A stretch of DNA of 64,000 nucleotides, from positions 177,613 to 241,612 of the forward strand of contig JAVDCA010000007.1 of assembly GCA_030848545.1 (NCBI GenBank), given 5' to 3'. The translations under genes and the position numbers were made by a program. Numbering within the stretch: position 1 is the stretch's first letter; every line of letters begins with the position of its first letter. Under the pieces are notes generated by a model, which saw only the letters and a program-made list of their open reading frames with translations, was not told the DNA's origin and ran no database searches. The DNA comes from Astrobacterium formosum. GTDB taxonomy: Bacteria > Pseudomonadota > Alphaproteobacteria > Rhizobiales > Xanthobacteraceae. Below, one piece after another: positions 58,595-64,000 of this stretch.

Positions 58595-61072
58595 CTAATA
58601 CAGCCCGCCGGTGCCGGAGCGCACTGCCCGCTCGGCCTCGGGGCTGACATAGACCGGCCGGCCGTCGTTGTCCGTGCCCAGGCCGCCGACGCCGATCGCC
58701 GCCACGGCTTCGGGCGGCGCCGTGCCCGGCTTGAATGCCTCGAGGATCGCCCGCTCGGTGCCGGGGCCGGCGCGCGTGCCGCTCTTGGCCTCGACGCGGA
58801 TCAGCTTGATGCCCGGCGGCACGCGGAACGGTACCGCCGGCTTGTCGGCCAGCGCCATCTTGTAGAAATCCCGGGCGATCGGTGCGGCGAGATGGCCGCC
58901 GGTCATGCCGCGACCGAGATGGCGCGGCTTGTCGTAGCCCATGTAGATGCCGACCGCGAGGTCGGGCGTGAAGGACATGAACCAAGCGTCCTTCTCATCA
59001 TTGGTGGTGCCGGTCTTGCCGGCGATCGGCTTGCCCACTTCGCGCAAGATCGTACCGGTGCCCCGCTGCACAACGCCTTCCATTATGGAGGTGATTTGGT
59101 ACGCGGTCATGGGGTCGAGCACCTGCTCGCGGCGGTCGACCAGGGCCGGCTCCGGCTGGTTCTCCCACTTCTCCGCCTCGCAGCCGCGGCATTCGCGCTG
59201 GTCGTGTTTGTAGACCGTGCGGCCATAGCGGTCCTGGATGCGATCGATCAGGGTCGGGGTGATGCGCCGGCCGCCATTGGCGAACATGGAATAGGCCGCC
59301 GTCATGCGCAGCACGGTCGTCTCGCCCGCCCCCAGCGCGAAAGACAGGTAGGCCGGCAGGTTGTCGTAGACGCCGAAACGCTTGGCGTATTCGGCGATCA
59401 GCGGCATGCCGACGTCCTGGGCCAGGCGCACCGTCATGGTGTTGCGCGACTGCTCGATGCCGGTGCGCAGGGTCGAGGGACCGTAGTACTTTCCGGTCGA
59501 GTAGTTTTCCGGCCGCCAGATGCCGATGCCGGGGCCTTGGTCGATCTCGATCGGGCCATCGATGACCACGCTCGACGGCGTGTAGCCGTTGTCCAGTGCC
59601 GCTGCGTAGACGAACGGCTTGAACGACGAGCCGGGCTGGCGCATGGCCTGGGTGGCGCGATCGAACTGGCTCTGGTCGAACGAGAAGCCGCCGGCGAGCG
59701 CGAGCACGCGACCGGTCCACGGATCCATCACCACCATGGCGCCCGAGACTTCCGGAATCTGCCGCAGGCGGAACTGGCCATCCTTGCCGGCGATCGGTTC
59801 GACGTAGACGACGTCGCCGACTTCGAGGACCTGCGACACCTTGGCCGGCGTTTTGCCGCGCAGCGGACCGGACGCCGCCTTGGCCCATTTGACGCCTTCG
59901 AGGGAGACGATGCCGACCGGCCGTTCGCGCAGCACGGCGCCGCCGATCTCGCGGCCCGGCTGCAAGCCGATGCGCGCCGACTGGTCGGACGTCTCAAGCA
60001 CCACCGCGAGCTTCCAGCCGATATCGCCGAACGCGCGCACGTCGGCGAGCTTGGTGCCCCAGTCGCCGGCGGCTTCGAGCTTGCTCATGGCGCCGCGATA
60101 GCCCTGGGCTTCGTCATAGCGCACCAGCCCGTCGGTGAGCGCCTTGCGGGCCATTTCCTGCATCTTGGGATCGAGGGTGGTGCGTACCGACAGACCGCCC
60201 TCGTAGAGGCCCTTCTCGCCGTATTTCTCCAGGATCTCGCGGCGCACGTCCTCGGCAAAATACTCGGCGGCGAAGATGTGGGCGCCGCGCGGCCGGCCGG
60301 TGACGTTGAGCGGTTCCTTCTTGGCTGCCTCCGCCTCGGCGGCGGTAATATGACCATCGTCGGCCATGCGGCCGATGACGTAATTGCGCCGCTCGACGGC
60401 GCGGTCGCGGTTGCGGAACGGATGCAGGTCGCTCGGCGCCTTGGGCAGTGCGGCCAGATAGGCGGCTTCGGCGACGGTCAGTTCATGCACCGATTTGTCG
60501 AAGTAAAGGAGCGAAGCGGCCGCGACCCCGTAGGCCCCCAGACCGAGATAGATCTCGTTGAGGTACAGTTCGAGGATCTTGTCCTTCGAATAGGTGCGCT
60601 CGATCTTGAGCGCCAGCAGCGCCTCCTTGATCTTGCGCGTGAACGAGACTTCGTTGGTGAGCAGAAAATTCTTGGCCACCTGCTGGGTGATGGTGGAGGC
60701 GCCCTGCGGCCGTTTGTTGGTGCCCATGTTCTGCAGATAAAGCACCCCGGCGCGGGCGATGCCGATCGGGTCGAGCCCACCATGCTCGTAGAAGTTCTTG
60801 TCCTCGGCGGCCAGGAAGGCGTTGATGACCTGCCTGGGCACCGCCTGGATGGGAAGGTAGAGCCGGCGCTCCTTGGCGTATTCGGCGACCAGCCGTCCGT
60901 CGGCGGCGTGAACGCGCGTCATCACCGGCGGTTCGTAGTCCTGCAACTGGGAATAGTCGGGCAGGTCCTTGGAGAAATGCCACAGCAGGCCCGAGACCGC
61001 CCCGACCCCGACGATGAACAGGATCGTGCCGACGGTGAACAGGAACCCTAAGAAGCGCAGGAACAGCCGCAT
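58595..61072 (-). CDS. mrcA: Penicillin-binding protein 1A (bifunctional)
   Basis: An 825-residue class A PBP. An N-terminal membrane helix is followed by the glycosyltransferase domain with EDKNFYEHGG, QGASTITQQVAKN and KIKEALLALKIER. The transpeptidase domain has the nucleophile Ser in GSSFKPF and GKTGTTNDEKDAWF. It polymerises and cross-links peptidoglycan. MRLFLRFLGFLF is the usual family start, so ATG 61072 is preferred to 61138. It lies between the amidase and prfB, an order typical of Rhizobiales. Confidence 0.94.
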   Translation of the reverse strand: MRLFLRFLGFLFTVGTILFIVGVGAVSGLLWHFSKDLPDYSQLQDYEPPVMTRVHAADGRLVAEYAKERRLYLPIQAVPRQVINAFLAAEDKNFYEHGGLDPIGIARAGVLYLQNMGTNKRPQGASTITQQVAKNFLLTNEVSFTRKIKEALLALKIERTYSKDKILELYLNEIYLGLGAYGVAAASLLYFDKSVHELTVAEAAYLAALPKAPSDLHPFRNRDRAVERRNYVIGRMADDGHITAAEAEAAKKEPLNVTGRPRGAHIFAAEYFAEDVRREILEKYGEKGLYEGGLSVRTTLDPKMQEMARKALTDGLVRYDEAQGYRGAMSKLEAAGDWGTKLADVRAFGDIGWKLAVVLETSDQSARIGLQPGREIGGAVLRERPVGIVSLEGVKWAKAASGPLRGKTPAKVSQVLEVGDVVYVEPIAGKDGQFRLRQIPEVSGAMVVMDPWTGRVLALAGGFSFDQSQFDRATQAMRQPGSSFKPFVYAAALDNGYTPSSVVIDGPIEIDQGPGIGIWRPENYSTGKYYGPSTLRTGIEQSRNTMTVRLAQDVGMPLIAEYAKRFGVYDNLPAYLSFALGAGETTVLRMTAAYSMFANGGRRITPTLIDRIQDRYGRTVYKHDQRECRGCEAEKWENQPEPALVDRREQVLDPMTAYQITSIMEGVVQRGTGTILREVGKPIAGKTGTTNDEKDAWFMSFTPDLAVGIYMGYDKPRHLGRGMTGGHLAAPIARDFYKMALADKPAVPFRVPPGIKLIRVEAKSGTRAGPGTERAILEAFKPGTAPPEAVAAIGVGGLGTDNDGRPVYVSPEAERAVRSGTGGLY

Positions 61073-61144
61073 CGCCCGTTTATCCCCGTTGGAAGCGGTC
61101 CCATAAAATGCGCCGCGCCGCGAATCCATCCCCGTCATGGTACC

Positions 61145-61179
61145 CGACCAACGGGCAATGCCGGCGCACCCGTTGGTCG
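61145..61179. other. Perfect hairpin in the amidase/PBP1A gap
   Basis: CGACCAACGGG (61145-61155) and CCCGTTGGTCG (61169-61179) are perfect complements around 13 bases. An outer pair CCATAAAA (61101-61108)/TTTTATGG (61185-61192) flanks it. No T-tract follows on the minus strand. It may separate expression of the two genes by RNA processing or partial termination. Confidence 0.45.
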
Positions 61180-61277
61180 CGCTGTTTTATGGTCAAACTG
61201 AGGCCGGCAACCCCACCGGCGCGAGCCATCGGAGCCCAGAAAATCTTACGCTCACAATCACTTGCACAGAGTGCTCG

Positions 61278-62516
61278 TCACCGGGACGCCGGCGCGCCGG
61301 CGACCCGGTTGCCGAAAAAAGCACCGATCGACTGGACGATGGCGTCGCCGGCACGCGAACGCCAGGAATCAGACACAAGCTGCTTCAAGTCCTCCCGGTT
61401 CGAAACGTAGCCCAGTTCGATCAGGACGGAAGGCACGTCGGGCGCCTTGAGAACGCGGAAGCCAGCAGATTTGAGCGGATTCTTGTGCAGCCGCGTCGCT
61501 GGTTTGAGCTCCGAGATGAGCTGCCGGGCGAACCGGCCGGAAAACGTCTTAGTCTCGCGCTGTGCGAGGTCGATCAGGATGTCGGCGACGTCGTCGGGCT
61601 CCCGCGACAAGTCGACGCCGGCGATGACGTCGGCGCGGTTTTCCTTTTCGGCAAGGCGGGCCGCCTCGTCGTCCGAGGCCCGTTCCGACAAGGTGTAGAC
61701 GGTCGCCCCCTCGGCGGTTCCATCGCCGCGGGCGAGTGCATCGCAATGGATGGAGATGAACAGTTGCGCCTGCCGCGTCCGCGCGAACGCGACGCGCTCA
61801 TTGAGCGGCACGAAAGTGTCGTCGGTGCGCGTCATTGCCACCCGGTATTTTCCGGTTTTCTCCAGCTTGTCGCGCAGCATCAGGCCGAATTCGAGCACCA
61901 GCGTCTTTTCCAGCACGCCGGTGCCGCCGGCGGTGGTGCCATGGTCGATGCCGCCATGGCCGGGATCTATCACGATCATGGGGCGCGGATCGCCCGGCTG
62001 GGAATCGCGCAGCAGCGGCCTCGGCGCCGCCTCCCGCGGCAGCCGGTTGTCGATCGCCGCCGCGCGCAGAAAAGTGGCTCGGTCGACGGCGACAAGATCG
62101 ACCACAAGGCGCGCCGGCGCGCCGGCGACGGGATCGAGCACGAACGCCTTTTCGATGCGCACCGGCCCGGTGGTGTCGAGGACGATGCGGGAGCCGCCCA
62201 CCATGACGAGACCGAAACGGTAGGCTTTGACAAGGCCACGCCCGCGTTCTCCGGTCTTGGGTGGGAACTGGAAGTTCACCTGCGGCATGTCGACCACCAC
62301 CCTGTACGGGTCGGCGAGCGCGAAGGCACGGATGTCGATTTTATGGGAGAGGTCGACCACGAACCGGGTCTGCTTGGCGTCGCCGCCGAGCCGGGCATCG
62401 GTGGCGACCGGCATGCCGGCGCTCTCGACAGGGCGGGCGCGCTCCTGCGCCAGTGCTGCAGCCGCGGCCGTCAGCGCCAGCAACAATGCCAATCCGGCTG
62501 CGCGCAATGCCACCAA
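61278..62516 (-). CDS. amiC: N-acetylmuramoyl-L-alanine amidase (AMIN + Amidase_3)
   Basis: A 412-residue periplasmic cell-wall hydrolase. A signal peptide (ends near AAALAQE) precedes an AMIN domain (about residues 45-150), which targets peptidoglycan or septum. The zinc amidase domain has ligands in VIDPGHGGID, the Glu in LEKTL, SIHCDA and the catalytic Glu in VLIELGYVSN. It cleaves septal peptidoglycan for daughter separation. It is first of the amidase - PBP1A - prfB run. A CtrA-like half site (TTAACCAT) lies about 75 bases upstream. Confidence 0.93.
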   Translation of the reverse strand: MVALRAAGLALLLALTAAAAALAQERARPVESAGMPVATDARLGGDAKQTRFVVDLSHKIDIRAFALADPYRVVVDMPQVNFQFPPKTGERGRGLVKAYRFGLVMVGGSRIVLDTTGPVRIEKAFVLDPVAGAPARLVVDLVAVDRATFLRAAAIDNRLPREAAPRPLLRDSQPGDPRPMIVIDPGHGGIDHGTTAGGTGVLEKTLVLEFGLMLRDKLEKTGKYRVAMTRTDDTFVPLNERVAFARTRQAQLFISIHCDALARGDGTAEGATVYTLSERASDDEAARLAEKENRADVIAGVDLSREPDDVADILIDLAQRETKTFSGRFARQLISELKPATRLHKNPLKSAGFRVLKAPDVPSVLIELGYVSNREDLKQLVSDSWRSRAGDAIVQSIGAFFGNRVAGAPASR

Positions 62517-62756
62517 ACCAGTCCCTCGCTCCGGTTCCGACGAACCGGTCCCATGCCGACGACCGCTCCTCTTACGTCAATAAATGGACATGGTTAACCG
62601 GAACTTAGGATTTCCCGGCCAGCGTTGCCTGAAGCGTGGTGCGGGCGCCACGGGACAACGCCCGGCATGGCCGGACATGTTCCGGCGCACCCGTCAAGTT
62701 CCCCGACACATGGGGGCCCGCCACGGACGTGGGCATGACGGAGCCAGTGGAACCGG

Positions 62757-63929
62757 ATGATGAACCTGCTTCGCCCTGCCCTCGCCGGCGCCGCGATCAC
62801 ATTGCTGCTGCCGACCTTGGCACTCCCGGACGGGCGCGCCGACACCGCCATCGTGGTCGCCCAGTTCGACGCCCGAACCGCATACCAGCGCAAGCTGGCC
62901 GTCTATGAACAGGCCCGCGCCGCCTACGAGGCCCAAGCCGGAGCCTATTGGGACGCCATCGCGGAAAAGCGAAAGGCCCGTTTTGCCAAGCGGCGCAACG
63001 GCACGGCTGTCGGCCTCAAGGACTATGTGCTTGCCCAGCCGCCGGTCTATGACGGCCCGCCGCGCCCCGTCGATCCCGATCAACCGGAGGCCGAGCCGCG
63101 CGAGCGCAAATACGTTCCCGTCGTCGCCGACTTCCTGTTGTCGGCACGGACTCATTTCGGCTTCACGCCGCGCCGTGCGGGAAGCGAGCTCGAATTCAAG
63201 CGCGCCTATGCGGCCATCGCCGCCGCCGGCGGCCTGACGGCGACGCAGGCGGCACGCGTCTACGGCTTCGAGTGCGGCGGCAACGGCACCCACGATGTCC
63301 AGGCCGGTCTCGAATACTCGAAGGACCGTCGCGCCATCTCGACGGCACTGGGATACAACCAGCTCCTGATCGCCAATACGATCGACATCCTGGCCGAGCA
63401 CGGGCCGCGCTACGTCTCCCATCTGGACGCCAAGGCGGCGACGCTTGCCCCGCCCGCACGCGCCTCGCTCGAGCGCCGGGTGGCTTCGCTCAAGCGCATG
63501 GTGGCGTATGCGAAGAGCGTCCCCTATGCGTGGGCGAACCACGTCAAGCTCGCCGGCACCGAAAAAGGCTGGGGCGTGCACGCCCTCAATCTCGATCTCG
63601 ACATCGGCCCGCTGCTGCAGACGCAGAAACTCGTCAATTCGCTCGTCCACGCCCGCCGCAAGGGTTTTGCGTCCCCACTCTCGGCCGCCGAACTGGAGAT
63701 GATGAACCTCACCGGCGACGGCAACGGCTTCGACATGGTGACCATGCCGGCGCGGATGCGCGAGCAGGTCCCGACCGCCAACTTCTTCCAGCGCGGCGGC
63801 TACGGCCGCAATCCGGTGGCACAGCGCAACAACACGGTCGCGAAGCTCATCGCCGCCACCGACGCCAAGATGGACAAGGAAGCGAAGCTGCCCGGCGCGC
63901 GGGAGATGCTGGCGGCGTTTGGAGGCTGA
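62757..63929 (+). CDS. Conserved secreted protein, possibly lysozyme-like
   Basis: A 390-residue protein with a signal peptide (MMNLLRPALAGAAITLLLPTL...). A helical Ala/Tyr/Lys-rich stretch with AYQRKLAVYEQARAAYEAQA follows. The central region ARVYGFECGGNGTHDVQAGLE then ISTALGYNQLL resembles the active-site neighbourhood of lysozyme-like transglycosylases (a Glu followed by a Gly-rich turn). I cannot confirm that fold. It is divergent from the amidase gene, so a wall-related role is reasonable. The start could be either of two adjacent ATGs. Confidence 0.65.
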   Translation: MMNLLRPALAGAAITLLLPTLALPDGRADTAIVVAQFDARTAYQRKLAVYEQARAAYEAQAGAYWDAIAEKRKARFAKRRNGTAVGLKDYVLAQPPVYDGPPRPVDPDQPEAEPRERKYVPVVADFLLSARTHFGFTPRRAGSELEFKRAYAAIAAAGGLTATQAARVYGFECGGNGTHDVQAGLEYSKDRRAISTALGYNQLLIANTIDILAEHGPRYVSHLDAKAATLAPPARASLERRVASLKRMVAYAKSVPYAWANHVKLAGTEKGWGVHALNLDLDIGPLLQTQKLVNSLVHARRKGFASPLSAAELEMMNLTGDGNGFDMVTMPARMREQVPTANFFQRGGYGRNPVAQRNNTVAKLIAATDAKMDKEAKLPGAREMLAAFGG

Positions 63930-64000
63930 ATTGCGGTCCCGTTCGCTTTGTCGGCACGCAGGAGCGGATGTTGCGTCCACACGACGACTCAAGAGTGAGA

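Noticed and set aside
58493..61051. Plus-strand frame of 852 codons over PBP1A
   Set aside because: Shadow of the PBP1A gene, whose transglycosylase and transpeptidase motifs are intact.

Overview
The window reads as chromosome of a GC-rich alphaproteobacterium. A Hyphomicrobiales member near the Bradyrhizobium/Rhodopseudomonas/Rhodoplanes group is most likely. The reasons are the amiC - PBP1A - prfB gene order, a suf operon with an extra cysteine desulfurase at its head, a BA14K-type protein, many Bug/TctC binding proteins, and two palindromic intergenic repeats of the kind scattered through those genomes. This placement is inference from gene content. I found no rRNA, tRNA, CRISPR array, transposase, integrase or phage gene.

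Layout. 0-9.6 kb: a cut-off rhodanese-like gene, a DUF599 membrane protein, an aldo/keto reductase - queC - VUT transporter - YdcF operon, a TAT-exported flavoprotein, argC behind a probable arginine attenuator, and an HTH regulator divergent from an epimerase. 9.6-17.1 kb: an exported metallo-beta-lactamase-fold protein, DedA, parE, a small methylase operon with a Fur-box-like site, a LysR gene, and a decayed second copy of the parE 3' end. 17.5-23.5 kb: a carboxylate uptake and catabolism operon (tctB-tctA-tctC, a D-2-hydroxyacid dehydrogenase, an RraA-type aldolase) with a divergent LysR regulator. 23.8-32.4 kb: ilvD, a BA14K protein, a TPR protein, pobA, an RhlE-type helicase, a diguanylate cyclase and a TfoX-domain protein. 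32.5-40 kb: the SUF iron-sulfur assembly operon. 40-46.8 kb: an alpha/beta hydrolase, an aldehyde dehydrogenase, tyrS, a lone Bug protein and a Gfo/Idh/MocA oxidoreductase. 46.8-49.3 kb: a lower-GC patch with a secreted orphan. 49.3-57.1 kb: a giant AsmA-like protein, a peroxiredoxin, an M23 peptidase, a two-gene chromate transporter and a serine-rich EF-hand protein. 57.3-64 kb: prfB with its programmed frameshift, PBP1A, an amidase and a secreted protein.

How the genes work together. The SUF block (cysteine desulfurase, sufB, a 73-codon gene, sufC, sufD, sufS, sufT-like, sufA) is one minus-strand run with several 4-base stop/start overlaps. IlvD, encoded elsewhere in the window, is a likely iron-sulfur client. 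The amidase, PBP1A and the M23 and AsmA-like proteins all serve the envelope.

The most interesting items are these. (1) Upstream of argC lie a TTGACG-N17-TATGTG promoter, a predicted leaderless 24-codon ORF with seven Arg codons, and an intrinsic terminator. This is the architecture of ribosome-mediated attenuation. (2) Two directly repeated parE 3' ends flank a 2.9-kb segment holding a tetrapyrrole-methylase-like gene, a class I methyltransferase, a 42-codon membrane peptide, a LysR gene and a Fur-box-like operator. (3) prfB has a canonical RF2 +1 frameshift site. (4) Several genes have short tandem arrays with a period near 15 bp just upstream, including dyad sites before sufB.
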